This document shows, one piece after another, positions 13,488 through 27,038 of a stretch of 64,000 bases of DNA. The notes beneath the pieces are model-generated. The model saw only the letters and a program-made list of their open reading frames with translations. It had not been told where the DNA came from and made no database searches. Every line of letters starts with the position of its first letter. The first letter of the stretch is position 1. This stretch comes from Todiramphus chloris collaris (Eukaryota > Chordata > Aves > Coraciiformes > Alcedinidae): NCBI GenBank assembly GCA_025345505.1, contig JANVCC010000011.1:7442767-7506766 (forward strand). Direction: 5' to 3'. A program made the position numbers and the translations under genes.

Positions 13488-14372
13488 ATTCATCTGTTCA
13501 CTCCAGTGTCACTGCCAGCAACTGGAAAAAGAGAGAAAAAGATAATTTGTGGCCCAGATTCCCTCACCCATCTTCCCATGACTCTAAAGTCTCTTTTGAT
13601 TGTTCTTGAACTACCAGTCTTACTGTGCTCACCACCTCCTTGGAAAATCAGTAATGGGTAATAGTCTGAGGACTGTACCAAGCTGGGAAGTTTTCTAGTG
13701 ACATCCTTAACCTGGGCTCCAGGGAGACAGCAGGGGTCCCTGTGAGGAGGGTCTACCCAGAATATTGTACCCTCTGTTCCTCTCAGAAAGGAGTTACTTA
13801 TAACTGTAACCCTTTTTTTTTTTTTTTTTCTTGCATATGTGTTCTTGATGTGGGCATTAGGCCTTTCTGACTGTGAACAAACCTCTGGTGTAGGTTGCCC
13901 ATCGACTGAATCCTCATTTGTCTGGTGTTTCTTGACCAGAGCCTCATATATGCTTTTAAGTGGCACTTGAGGGAGTGAGGTGGGAAAGGAAGGAGTTTGT
14001 CTGCTGGCACGACCATGAACTTGCTTCCATTCACTCCCCTTATCCAGACCACTGCCTCTGATCTGATGGGGGCAGGGTACAGGGTCCCTCTGATCCTAGT
14101 CACTTTCTGACAGGTGTTCCCATTTCTGTTTCAAGAAGGGCAGAAATCTCCTGCTCAGCCTCCCTGATGCTCCTCAACCTTTCAACTTCCTCTTGCAACT
14201 CTGACACATGACAGAGGAGATCACCCACCTGTTCACACTGCATCCAGCACTTCCCATCATTGCCACTCATTGCCAGTGCCAAGCTGTGACATTCCTTGCA
14301 GCCTGTGACCTGATGGCAGTGTGTTTCCATGGGCGCTCTGTCTGAGTTCCCACACCCACCATGGAAAGTGCT
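13488..14372 (-). pseudogene. CR1 LINE ORF1 relic (zinc-knuckle, coiled-coil and esterase-like regions)
   Basis: Three successive minus-strand frames together resemble the first ORF of avian CR1. 14370-14110 has a Cys-rich segment (CKECHS ... CWMQCEQV) followed by a short coiled coil (LQEEVERLRSIREAEQEI). About 13800-13490 has FLRGTEGTIFW, CCLPGAQVKDVTRKLP and SIKRD-like TIKRDFRVMG, the pattern of the CR1 ORF1 esterase domain. The nucleophile motif, GDSLLRGTEG in active copies, is degraded here (SNSFLRGTEG), and a 17-nt T-run and frameshifts break the frame. It comes from the 5' half of CR1, which is seldom retained because most copies are 5'-truncated. It is not a host gene. Confidence 0.8.
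13813..13829. repeat. T17 homopolymer inside the CR1 ORF1 relic
   Basis: A run of T on the plus strand (A on the CR1 sense strand) sits between the linker and the esterase-like region of the relic. It is likely a slippage expansion, or the boundary of an inserted fragment. Confidence 0.9.
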
Positions 14373-15866
14373 GAGCACGTGACCTGAATCAAATGGTATC
14401 TCTCTTAAATTAAATTATATCTCCCTTGGTTGCTGTTCGAGTTTGGAACACAACCATGCAGACTAAAAGTTAAAATGCTTTGGCAAAAAATCCTGTCATA
14501 AAATAACAGAAAGAGCAGGCAGGGAACACTTTAATGAAAATAAACTGGCATCATCATTATAGTACTGTGGTACTTGTTTAAGTTGTCCAGTTTTGTCATT
14601 AATCACACAAGGAAGACATCAGCTCTGCCGCCTCATTGGCTTTTCAATAGCAGCTCAATGGCTCTGATTCTCCAAGCTTACACAGTTTTAGACTTGTAAG
14701 AGAAACTTAAGATTTGAAATGTTTCTACTTCTCAAATACCAGATCTTAATTACACCAATGGCAATTGTTACTCAGAATTTTCAACGTGATGGGATGGTGA
14801 AGGGTGCCATTGATGGCAAAGTTCTTTATTCAACAGGCAATCTCTAATTCCTTCTCCCCAGCTATGGGCTATGGTTTTTGTAACAGTGAATTGGGCCTTT
14901 CTAGATTTATGCTCCTTTTAAACTATTGCTGCATGTGTGCCACCAGCACATGTTACCACAGGAAACTAGTGACACTGCATTTATTAAAAAGGTAAATATA
15001 CTGTTTTCTTTGTGCCTTTGAAAATATTTTACTGCACCCTGAACACGGATGCGCCATATGTGGAGTTGCACACATGAAAGTTTCTGTAGTAGATTAGCTT
15101 GTGTTACACTTCCCCATTTAGCTTTTTAAATATTTGTTTGGATGTTTGTTTCTGCAGTGAACAGGATTTAAAATGATATAAGACCAATAATGAAGTAATA
15201 AAGTGCTCCCCTGTGCAGAGTTCAAACTACATTTAATTGGCACCGTGGAGCAGTTTATGGCAAGTATTCTTGGATGTGTGAAAGTTTACCGTTACTGTGC
15301 TGCAGATGTTTCTAGGTAACCTTTAAGAAGAGTGGGAAATACAGATCTTTGAGATTGCTGCTTGTGCTTTATGAGCATATTTTATAGAAATCTATAGAGA
15401 TGAGAATGACACAAAATAATGGTGACATTACTGCCTGAGGGCAGGGCACCATTAATGTGCCTCAGTGGGAGGGAGTCTAATAAACCCTACAGTCATGGTG
15501 CAGCTTAGTGTGAAAATCAAGTCTGGGTTTTGCATGCATGGAGGCCTGAAGAAAATCAGCAGAGGAAAACACCGGAAAAAGCATACAGCCAAGGTTGAAA
15601 GAAGGAAAACTGAAGCTAACTCAGAGACAGGATTAGGGAATTAATTATTTGTAGTATTATTTTAAAGTATAAAGCAGCTCTATATATTTATGTATGTACA
15701 CATATATAATGTATATATGTTCTAAATACTTTCTAAATGTGATGCCCTTGCTGATAACAACAGCTGCTAAAAACCAGGTCTGGGATGAACTGAATAAAAA
15801 TTTTGCAACATAACACTCTATCTTTTTATTCTGTTTTAGTGTGTCCTGAACTGTTAGTAATATTAG
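14373..15866. other. Intergenic, no gene recognised
   Basis: AT-rich unique-looking sequence between two CR1 copies. A TATG/TATA-rich stretch lies at about 15678-15720. No exon or further repeat was recognised. Confidence 0.6.
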
Positions 15867-17087
15867 GGTCATTAGGAGTGGTCAACATGGTTTTACCAAG
15901 GGAAAGTCATGTTTGACCAAGCTGATAGCCTTTTATGGTGACATAACTAGGTGGATAGATTATGGTAGAGCAGTGGATGTCATTTATCTTGATTTCAGTA
16001 AAGCATTTGACACTGTCCCCAGTAGCATCCTCACAGCTAAACTGAGGAAGTGTGGGCTGGGTGATTGGATAGTGAGGTGGATCATGAACTGGTTGAAGGA
16101 TAGAAGGCATAGAGTTGTGGTCAATGGGGCAGAGTGTAGTTGGAGGCCTGTATCTAGTGGAGCCCCTCAAGGGTCAGTACTAGTTGATATATTCATCAAC
16201 AACCTGGATGAGTGAACAGAGTGCACTGTCAGCAAGTCTGCTGATGATACAAAACTGGGAGGAGTGGCTGACACACCAGCAGGCTGTGCTGCCATTCAGC
16301 ATGACCCAGACAGGCTGGAGAGTTGGGCAGGGAGAAATCAAATGAAATACAACAAGGGCAAGTGTAGAGTCTTGCATCTGGGAAAGAACAATCCCAGGTA
16401 CCAGCATAGGGAAAAAGGACCTGGGAACCCTGGTGGACAGTAGGATGATCATGATCCAGCAATGTGCCCTTGTGGCCAGGAAGGCCAATGGCATCCTGGG
16501 GTGGATTATAAGGGGTGTGGCCAGTAGGTTGAGAGAGGTTCTCCTCCTCCCTACTCTGCCCTGGTGGGGCATCTGGAATATTGTGTCTAGTTCTGGGCTG
16601 CTCAGTTCAAGAAGGACAGGCAACTGCTTGAGAGTCCAGTGCAGAGCCACAAAGATGATTAAGGGAGTGGAACATCTCCCATATGAGGAAAGGCTGAGGG
16701 AGCTTGGTCTCTTTAGCTTGGTGAAGAGGAGACTGAGGGATGACTTCATTAATGTTTATAAATATGTAAAGGTTGCAGGAGGATGGAGCCAGGCTCTTCT
16801 CAGTGATGTCCAAAGACAGGACAAGGGGCATTGGGTGTAAGCTGGAACATAGAAGGTTCCATGTATATGTAAGGAGAAACTTTTTCACAGTGAGGGTAAC
16901 AGAACACTGTAACAGGCTGCCCAGGGAGATTATAGAGTCTCCTTCTCTGGAAATATTCAAAACTCACTTGGATGTGTTCCTGTGTGACCTGATCTAGGTG
17001 ATCCTGCTCTGGCAGGGGGGTTGGACTACATGATCTTTTGAGGTCCCTTCCAACCCCTAACATTCTGTGATTCTGTGAATCTGTGAT
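15867..17087 (+). mobile_element. CR1 LINE, longest copy, with reverse-transcriptase remains
   Basis: About 1.2 kb, sense on plus. The frame from 15913 encodes RT segments ([42 protein letters not shown]) and stops at 16214. The catalytic-loop remnant SADDTKLGG follows just after the stop. Downstream are [14 protein letters not shown], the AQKANGILG-like [25 protein letters not shown] and [16 protein letters not shown] in shifted frames. It ends with CATTCTGTGATTCTGTGAAT and GTGAT, the CR1 tail repeat (17061-17087). The 5' part of RT and ORF1 are missing, so it cannot move by itself. Confidence 0.95.
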
Positions 17088-20000
17088 CAACATACCCTAT
17101 CTGAAGTCCTTAGAAGTCATTAAACCTGAAGTGATTAACAATGGCTGAGATGTCAGCAGAGGAGATCTGAAAATGGAATTGTCTGGGTGTCTTAGAAGAT
17201 CTGTAAAACTCTTGAGGTTTTGTGGAGCTTAACTCTTCATGAGTTTTTCCTATGATGTTACATTGCCCTGCTAGCCCTCTTTGAAATATTATTAACAAAC
17301 ATCTTTACCAATGTGGAATCCAGGATGGCTCACTGGCACAAGGTGCAGTAGTCCAAACTGTGGCTGAAGGAACTTCAGTATAAAGGAAAAAAACAAAACA
17401 ACAACAAAACAAAAAACAAACAAACAAACAAACAAAAAAAGCAACCAACCAACCAAAAAACACACACACAAAATAAAAATGAATGCATTGGGGATTTTAA
17501 GAGCTAAAATTCAACAACTGGATACTAGTAAAATATCTAAACATAGGTATCTAGTGCCCTGATATTTATGGTTGGAGTTGTCTTCTTGAAAATGAGAGAG
17601 AATAGTTCCATTTCCCTGGTGTGAGCAGGGATTTTAGCATTGGTTTCTAATGTTCTTTGAATACTACTATGTGAGCAGAAGTGGAGGTGGGTAATGCAGC
17701 AATCTCTCCCTGTATTTCCTTGAATTTTATTACAAATGTCAAAAAAACCCCATCATTGCCAGAACGTAAAGGGAATACACTATGGATTTCTAAAATATTT
17801 TGCCTATTTTATTTCATCTGTAACTGACCAGTAAATTTAACATGAATTTGAGAATTTATGTGCTTGTCCAGAGATTATGGAGGTTTAATGTATGTGACAA
17901 ATAACTGATTTATTCTGGTGAACTAGCAAAAGAATATTATCATCTCAGTTACATACGTCCTCCACCTGGGGGAGTTTTCCTTTAGAAACGGAGCCCACAA
18001 AAAGCTTGGGTCTTGGATGCAGTCCCATGTGAGATAACCACAGCAATAAAAGTACATTTAAATTTAACTACTTCAACATTTATCGTCTCATGTGATATTG
18101 CCTAATCCAAAGGCATTTTTCATTGGATCTAGTAGTAACAACCACCCTTAATTGCTTCCATTGTATGTTTGAATCAAGATGAGGTATATATTTTCTGCAT
18201 GACTAGAGAGATTGTTGCTTCTAAAATTTTGTCTCCCTGCAATGACAGGTATGTTTCTGTTCCTAAACAGCTTCTGGAAAATTGTGTTAAATTTTCTACT
18301 GAAATCAGTCAGAAAGGTGTGCCAGCATCTCTGCAGAGTAATTCAGGAGATGATTTCTGAATGTACCCTAAATGATCTTAAAGGAGGTAATCAGACCCTT
18401 CTCCAAGGTGCACAATGAAAGACAAGGAGCAATAAAAACAACTTCCAATAAGGAAAATTTCAAAAAGTGGAATTTTCATTCAAAATTTGATTAGAAAAGG
18501 CCCTAAACATCCTCCTCTAACCTTTAATTTAACCTGCTTTGAGAAGGCATGTGTACTAAATGGGATCCAGAGATTACTTCCCACCTAAATTATTCCAAGT
18601 AGGAATCTGAAGCCTGACATATTAAGAATGTTTGCTTTGGTCATCACTGGGCCAATTATTTTCTTATTGTTCCATTCAGAATTTCATAGGCCTCCGTAGA
18701 TATTGTAGTCTGAGAGACTTCTGTCCATTATACAGCTGCTATACAGTTTATTACCAAACAACTCCGTTCTGATAATTTTTTCAAAGTTGTCATAAAAAAT
18801 AAGCAACTTTATTCATTACAATATTATGTTCCTTTTCTGTGATACTCTCCAAACTGAAAGATTGTAAAAGGTTTTAAACATAGAGGTTACAAACACAAAT
18901 TTGAATGCATAAGTCAATAAGAAAAGGGATTGAATAAAGTTATAGGCAATAGGAATTAAGTTTTCTTGAATAGCAACTGCAGACATCCATTCCCTCAACA
19001 TATCAGGTTCATGACTGAACGTCTTGCCTGCATTATTTTGGTTATGCAAGAACATACGCTAATCTTCTAGATCAACTATGTGTTAAACACCATAGTTTCA
19101 CATTCCTCCTTTTGTTTGGACTTATAGGTAGGATCTCTGTGTGGAATTGGCATTAATTAGATGTGACAGCAACCCAACACTCAGGCTCAGTGAAGATCAT
19201 GCAAGTGTCAGGAGCTCAGCATTTTACAGTGGGAGATTCTGTCGACCATAGAGAGTGGTGAATAATAATCTAACATGATCGCTTAATTGTTTCTTGCATT
19301 TTTAATGTGATAAGTAAGACTTTTTCTCACAGTACAGCAAAAACACAGTACAGTAATGCAGGAATGATAAATGTCTGGCTCTGAGTCTGTCATACATTCA
19401 GATATGAAGTACAGTCAGATTCAACCAGATGTTAAAAATGGCTGTGCAGGAACACAGAGAGAAATACCTCATTGGGAACGGAGGGCACAGAGTACCTTCA
19501 AAGATGAACATAGGCCTGGCCCAGTAGACCTGATATAGTGAAGTGTTTGGGCATGTGAATTCCAGGGACGTCTTCCGATTAAGCATCTGCTCTGAGTCTT
19601 CATAAAATCTCTGAGTTTTAAGTGTGGCTTTCAAACTAAACACTTTTAAGGGTACTGAGAACTGTGTTTGGAAGGAATGAGAGGAGGAAATGAATGTCAG
19701 AGAGTATAAAGCCTGGAATCTTGATTTAGGAGAGCACTCAAATTTACACACAAGCCCAAAGCACTTTTCTGCACAGGATGTGTGTGATGAATCCATGCAT
19801 CGCGAAGTACAGAACAATGCTTAGTAGAGTGTGAAATTAATAAGAGAACATGACTATTTAGCACTTGAAACAAGTGTTTTAATCTTTTAATCTTCATAGA
19901 TTGGAGTGGTTTCTAGCATTCTAGACTCCTTTAGTTTCCTAGACTAAATTAAGTAAAGCAAAAAGATGCTAAAGAGAAGGCAGTAGCACAACTTCTTCTA

Positions 20001-22839
20001 CTAACATTGGCCAAAGCATCTAATCTTATGTTAACAATCCTGATATACATGAAGAGGCATGACCAAGAGGAGGACAGCACACAGGGTGCAAATTCTTTGC
20101 CTTCCAGCATGTTTGTTGAGTCATGTTTCTTTAATATTCATAAGGAAAGTGGGGCATTTTATGCCTTTTTATATGTGACATCTAGTTTTATAATTTAGGA
20201 AAAGTCAAATTTAAGAAATATAGGAAAATTCAGTGCTGGATACTGAAGATTTTCTAGCCTGTCACGGTAGAAAGCTGCGGTTCCTTTCAGAAGGAGCTGT
20301 CATGAAGAGATTACAGTGCAGAACTACTGATTATTTGTTTTTCCGTGAAGTGATGCATGATTAGGCAAATGAAGCCACACTGTAAAAGAAGACTAGACAC
20401 GAATCTTCCTCTAGGCAGCAAGTGGGGGATTTGATTGATTCTGAATGGAAATGATCATGGATAGGAGCAAGAGTAAGGCTGGGAATGAACAGTCCTTCCA
20501 TATTGATTCCTGTTTTCTTTAGGAGAGGTCTAATTCAAAAAATGGTGGTTCTATGGCTGGAATGCCTATTTCTCCTTCCTCTCCAATTTTTATCAAATTG
20601 TCTTTTTTTGAATGCTTTTAATGCCAATTACAACATTTCCCTTTGGATCATTTAGGAGGGTTTTGCTTTGGTTTGGTTTTGTTTGTTTTTTTTCTTTCCA
20701 ACTAGTGACATTTTTGTAAGAAAAAAACCCAACAAAACATAGCTAAGTATACTTTTTTAAGTTGATGGAATGCATTATTGGTCTTTAGATTTTTACAGGT
20801 TTCAGAGTTGATCACAGAGTAGAAATGTGGTTCACTGTGGACCTGCAATGGTCCTTTGCAGTAGTAACACAAAAGATGAAACAAAAAGGAGCTGAAGCTG
20901 ATTTTGTGATTGTATAAAACTTACTTTGCAGAAGCTTGAAGAATCACTAATCATAGAACAACCATCTTCTGTGCTAGGCTTAGTACAAAACCAAAGTAAA
21001 CACTCCCAAAAGACTTTACACTGTCTTCTGGATGCATTCATATATACATGCATGCATGATGTTTGGATACTATGACCTAATATGACAATATGTGATATAT
21101 TACAGAACTGGAACAGGTGATCAGAATTTTCCAATCTAATCCCCTAATACTTTGTTTCCTTATATTAGCCTGCTTGTATCTTCATTTGCTGTCTATTGTT
21201 TTTAAGTGAACATTGCTTTTTATTCGTTTAACTTATTGATTGGCTCATAATCATGTCTATAAATTACTACAAAGAAGTGTTGGTATTGATATTATTACTA
21301 CAAATTATGATTCTGATAATAATAGAATGTTAATCTATTAGTAGAAAAGACCAACACATGACAAAGCCATTTGCTCAGGAGTGTCCTTGATGGTCATTTT
21401 TATGGCATGTTAAAATTTCTTTTTTTCCTCTGTTTATTTTTCTTCCAATGATTTCCTCACATGAAGGAAGTATGTACAAACATCTTTAAAAAGAAAGACC
21501 CAAATGAAGAACACTGCAATTAATCAAATTGTAGTCACTTAAGACAACTAGGTTTTCTTTCTGAAACATGATGTAAGTCAAATGGCTTCATCTTTTTTTT
21601 TTTTTTTTTTTTTTGCTGTCATTCAGTGTCATTTAATGCTATTTCACAACTAGTGATATCTGGCAGAGCTCATATCTATATTATTGTTCCTCTTTAAAAT
21701 CTCGCAGAGTTTTATAATTGTAAGAATTGAAGAATGAAAAACATATTTTATAAGTCAAGGAAGACAATAATCTCTTTCATAGAATAATGGAGATGAATCT
21801 CCTGCAGTTTGAAGATTTTGTGCTTTATCCCACACCCAGAGTGTTCAACAGCACACTGGATTCATAGTTAACAGTACAATGTAGTATTTACTGTGCAATA
21901 CACTCCCTACAATGGCAAAAGTGCCTTTTGGAGCTGAAATTTGTGCCCTCTGCAAAGATTTTCCTGAAGGTTGTATCTATTAAATGTAAGTTCTGCACCA
22001 TGGAAATTTTTTCTCTGATCATCCTTTGGCAGCAGAAGGGTTCTGTAAGGAATTTCTGGGTGTTTTCATAAGTCTTTACTTCAGAAAGTAAGCTGCAATA
22101 CTTTTGCTGACCATTCTTCTTCATTCTCTCCATTTAGGAGGAAGAGGGGGGATGTATGTTCATGCATGTTGTAGGAATAATATACAAGATGTTTTCTGCT
22201 TTTATCCACCCAACTCAACTTGTTATTTTCAGATGCAGATTAAGAATTTTGTCCATTTTTTTAAACATTGCTCAAGCAGCTGAGTGCAGATACTGCCTTT
22301 TCCCTGGAGTTCTGTGAGAAATCTTTGAGCTCCCTTGTGGAGGAAGTCCCTGAAATACTGAGAAATCTTAAGTAGGGACACATTGACTCCACTCAAATCA
22401 GAATACAATGCAAGTTCACTGAGGAATTTTAATAATTTTGGAGATACTATATGTTATTCTTGATCCATGTGGATAGAAGTGAGAAGGTATACAGGGAAGC
22501 TACACATTCACATCAACCACAGCAACGAAACCACAAGAAAATCGACTCTAATAAAAAGCTTGGAGCTGGGGAACTGTCCAGCTGATTTGATTTTTCCCAT
22601 TTTTAAGATAGCAGGGATTTTTGCATAAACCATTTCCTGCTAGCCAGCAAAACTCACAATTTCAAAGGCTTTTCAAAGCCTGATGTGATGCTGTGTGTTG
22701 GCATTCAATATAATGGAGCAATCACCCAGAGAGTGTGCTAGAATAAAAGTGATACACAGTTAGAAAAAGTTCCCAGTGGTGTCCTTTGTGTTTGACTTCT
22801 CATCTTTGACTGCACTCCAACTTGAAAGAACAGACTTAA
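17088..22839. other. Intergenic with an A-rich tract, no gene recognised
   Basis: Contains an A-rich (AAAC)n/(CAAC)n/(CA)n tract at 17388-17476 about 300 bp past the CR1 end and T22 at 21593-21614. The scattered open frames resemble nothing I recognise. Confidence 0.6.
17388..17476. repeat. A-rich compound microsatellite
   Basis: Consecutive AAAAAC, AAC, (CAAA)n, (CAAC)n, (CA)n and AAAT segments over about 90 bp. It is low complexity, with almost no G on the plus strand. Confidence 0.9.
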
Positions 22840-22925
22840 TTTCAGCTGGATGGGACCTACAATGATTATCTAGTCCAACTGCCTGACCAATTCATTTCTG
22901 ACTGAGTTAAAGGTCCTAGGGCTGT
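22840..22925 (-). repeat. CR1 LINE fragment
   Basis: Reads as minus-strand CR1: AGCTGGATGGGACCTACAAT, then ATCTAGTCCAACTGCCTGACC and the decayed continuation TTCATTTCTGACTGAGTTAAAG. It is similar to the fragment at 6966-7062. Confidence 0.75.
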
Positions 22926-25900
22926 TCACTGTGAAACTGTTCTTCTGACAAACAAAATGCAAATGGAATGTACATAAAGATGGCTAATAATATGCTGAGC
23001 TACTCATTTTCATAATGCTTGTCTCTCTGTTGCCTTTTTTTTTTTTTTTTTTAATTGAGAAATATCACACACTTTTGAGTTCAGGGTTGACATTTTTTGG
23101 AGGGAACAAGAGGCAAAATCTACTGCCAGATCCAGTTTTTCTGTGTTAAAGTGATATTGGGTCTAACATGGAGGAGGCCCTTTGCCAAGTCTGTGTTGCT
23201 TCTTCTGATAGTAATGATCGTTATCATTAGGAGCATCTGCTAATCTAGACAGCTATCCTTTTCCTCAAGAAGCTTGTCTCCAACCTTTGTTTCATTCCTA
23301 AAAGTTTATTGTCCCCCAGAATTCAAATGTAATATGCATACAAGAAGGCTCTTGGGTCAATGTTGGAAACCAGATAAATCTCAAAGTAGTTGTACTTCTT
23401 CTATCTCTTCCCCTTGCAGCTCAGAGGCAATGTAGTACAGGAGAAAAGTATATTTAGTTCATTTAAAAAATTAAAATGTTTCACTGATTAAAACCCGTGG
23501 TGAATGTAGGGGTGAGCTGAGCTCAGTGACACTGTGTGGTCTAGAAAAAATATCTCTTGGATGCCAAAATATCCCTTCCCAGGAGTAAAGGGTGAGAAAC
23601 CGGATAGAAATTCCTTTAAGACCTCACCCTAAACAGACATGTGCATGGTACTCTGTCATATAAAGAGATTTCTCTTTCAACTCGGTCATCTGCTCTTCAT
23701 GACCTGGTGGGAGCCAGACAGGGAATGCACTGTGTGAGTGGATTGAGCCCCAGAGGCAGACAACGAGGCAGCAGTACCCTTTCCAGTTTAAGGGCAGAAA
23801 GGAAAAAACTTATGAAGTAATCAGTGTAATGAATGTCATGAGAATGTTTTTTAAAAAATCCCACAATATTTTGTGCTGCTAAGGCACAGTAGGAGTTAAA
23901 ATCAGCATTTTATTGTAGTTTGGTAGATGATTTACACTGTCAAAATTTCTTTGTGTATTCTTCCTATCAAAATGTTTTTCTGCTACCGTGCCTTTTATCT
24001 TACTGAGAAAAACACTACCTTTTACAACAGTAGGTTAGAGTGTTCAGTTCTCTAGGTGCACAAGTACTTTCAGAAAAATATTTCATAATCTGATTCACTG
24101 CACCCAACATACACACATACAAAATACTTTATTAATTAGAATGTACACTGAAATAACATTTTAATAGCATCCTTAGGATTTTTGTAGAAAAAATAATAAA
24201 CCAAAATACTTTTGGAGAATTATCCACTATAATTGCAGAGACACTTTTTCCTACTAAAATGGCTCAAAAAAATTTTAGATATCTAACATAGAATTACTCC
24301 TCTTCTTTCAAATGCCTCTATAAGAGTAGTTCCATTATAAGACCTGCAATATGCCAAGCAGTAAGAGTTGTTTATCTTAAAGACACTTATAATTGAAATA
24401 TGGCCTGACAATAAAGTAGATGTGTAAGCTTACTACTGTAACACTTGTGTGGAGTCATACTTCAAGAGAAGCTAGTAATTATATCACAAATCCTTTGAGA
24501 CAAGACCTGTAACTTTTGATTAACACCTTGTAGGGCTACCTCCATTGTGTGTGTCTGAATAATAAAAGAGATTTTACTCCACCACAGAAGGCTGTTAGTC
24601 CACCTACTAAATAACGTTGTTGTGTATGTTGAAGAGCAACTCTGAAAGATTAGCAAATTTGTGCGCTTTTCGGCTCTTTTGCAGAGAAATTCTTAAAATT
24701 GCCCTTCAGAAATCAGTACTTCTGCCATTTCTTTCTAATTCATTTAATATACGTCTGGTGGAGTGTGATGATAGAAGGGTGGTTTTCACTGGTTATAACC
24801 CATTTCTTTCAAAATCTCCCCGTAATGAGTTTCTAGGTCTTCTTGACAGGTAGAGCTCTGAGCATTGGAGAAGCCACAAAGGAAGAATGTACTAAATTCA
24901 AACTAAGAGGTGGTGTTGAAATACAGGATAAATGCACTGATATTCAGTATTGTGTTAACTCAGCTACATTTCTATCAGGTGTATGAAGCATAAGGAACAT
25001 CACATGTCTACTCAGAGTGTAACTCATGCACCTGAGCTGATATTTATTCATGCAGTGCAAGGACAGCATATGACTTCTGAACTAATTATGAGGTTAAGTG
25101 GTGCTGATATTTTGTATTGTTCCTGTGGGAAAGGGTGCCTCCTAACTGGGATTTCTACAAGCACTTTTCTTGAAAGGCCATGTAAATCAGGCAGCTGCAG
25201 CGCAGATGTATGCATCTGAAAGGCAAATCTACCTACACAAGCAGTCATTACACTAAACTATGGCATCACTGAATATAAATTGTCACAAAGTTAGGAAAGG
25301 AAAATGTTAATCTTCTTTACAGGATGCACTATTTACCAAAATGTCCAACCAAAAAAGTCTGAATTGCCTCACATGTCCACACTGAAGATTTTTCTTTCTT
25401 TTTATTACTGTATAGATTGAAATGAGTGAAAATGTTTTTCCAGGATAAGGTGACAACTAAACACATTTTATTTATCTTGATAAATATTCCAGGTCATTTT
25501 CAGCATGTAGGAAAAAGGAAGAACAATGAAGTTCTTTAAGCTTGCAGGCAGTTGTTATATATCTCAGAACTGGAAAAATTGCAGTTCACATCATTTGAAG
25601 CTACTGTGTTCATTTCATTTGCTTTTTTAAAATGAATGTTCTTTGGGCATGAAATATGCATATAATTTAGTTTTAACCTGGTGGAAAAAAGACTAAGTTG
25701 CTAAAAATTAGGAGACTGATTTCTAGAGAAAAGAAATGGATTTTGGTGGCTAAGGCTTTAGCTGAACTGATTGTTCAAAGGAGCTTAACATGTGGATATA
25801 ATTTGCTAAAGGATTTCCCAGAAGGCTAATGTGGTAAAAGAAGTCAGATGTGTTACATGATTAATACAGCTGCTTTGTCATCGTAATTCAAGTGGTCATC

Positions 25901-26983
25901 AATTAGATCAGTGCAATGAGGTCAACCACAAACTGTCAAAACTATACAGATCACAAAAGGGACAAACATCGAGACAAAGACGGGGGAAAACAGAATGCAA
26001 CAAATGCAAAACTGACATTGATTTGTAGGCTGATAGATTGTTTTCTTACTATAGATTGAGAAGTTAAAACCTCATAAATGAGTTGTGACAAGTTTAATAT
26101 GGTTATAGTCATTTAGAAGTAGTAGTACACCTTCTGCCAAATGACCTGGAGGGGAATATTTGTTGCAGCATGCATATTGGCTAAAATTGGCTAAAATCTC
26201 AGGAAAAAAATCATCTTCATTATCTATTACTGACTTTGGGAAAAAAAAAAATAAATATATATATACATAAAAAAGATGGTGAGATATAGCCAAGAAAGAG
26301 CTAACTGACTATTAACTTAAACCAAGCACCAATAAACTGATGTTTCTTTATGTCTTGTAAAAGGGCATCAAAAATGATGCAGGCAAGACAAGCTACTTCC
26401 AATACCAAAGGAAACCAAGATCAAATGGTCAAGAAAATTGAAATGTGAGCTCATCTGCCACATAGAAAATCTGCAGTTCCTGAAGAAAAACAAGAAACAT
26501 TCTCAAAATACTAAGAAAGAAAAAAAAAACCCTTAAATGCCCTTACAGGAGTTACTGTTAACCTAAAATTATTAGAAGGCAAAGGATTTTTGTATGCTAC
26601 CTACTTTTCTTCATTTATGTTGTACTCCTTGCATTTTAAAACATTTCTCAATTAAACTTTTCTAGGTTTCAGTTTTATTTGTTGTAGGTTGTTTTATTAG
26701 AACACATGATAATACATCTCACCCGAATTTTTGTCTAAAGTTCAGTCAACTAGTTATGCTGGTCATGTGCTTCTACCACAGCCAATGGCAAGTGATGTCC
26801 AAAGACTGTTCATGGCTGCCTCAGACAGATACATAAACAAGTGAGATCTTCTCTTCAGACTTCTTTATTGCTCTTCAGACTCTGAAGGGAGAAAAGTAAA
26901 CAACCTTGGATTAGATTTCGACATTTTAGGAAACAGTAGTTGGCTGAGTGTAAGTGAAAAAGAAAATGTAGACTGAGGCACTT
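22926..26983. other. Intergenic, no gene recognised
   Basis: AT-rich, with T18 at 23035-23052 and an A-run running into (TA)n near 26230-26268. No exon or interspersed repeat was recognised. Confidence 0.6.
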
Positions 26984-27038
26984 ATCATAGAATCATTATG
27001 TTTGGAAAGGACCTCCAGGGTCATCAGGTCCAACCTTT
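26984..27038 (-). repeat. CR1 LINE fragment cut off by an LTR
   Basis: ATCATAGAATCATTATGTTT and GGAAAGGACCTCCAGGGTCA, then GGTCCAACC, are a minus-strand CR1 3' end. The fragment stops where LTR sequence begins and does not visibly resume beyond the LTR at 28116. Confidence 0.8.

Noticed and set aside
13490..14378. Three adjacent minus-strand frames as a possible novel host gene
   Set aside because: Their order and motifs (coiled coil LQEEVERLRSIREAE, LRGTEG, SSRTIKRD) match CR1 ORF1, and the frame is broken.
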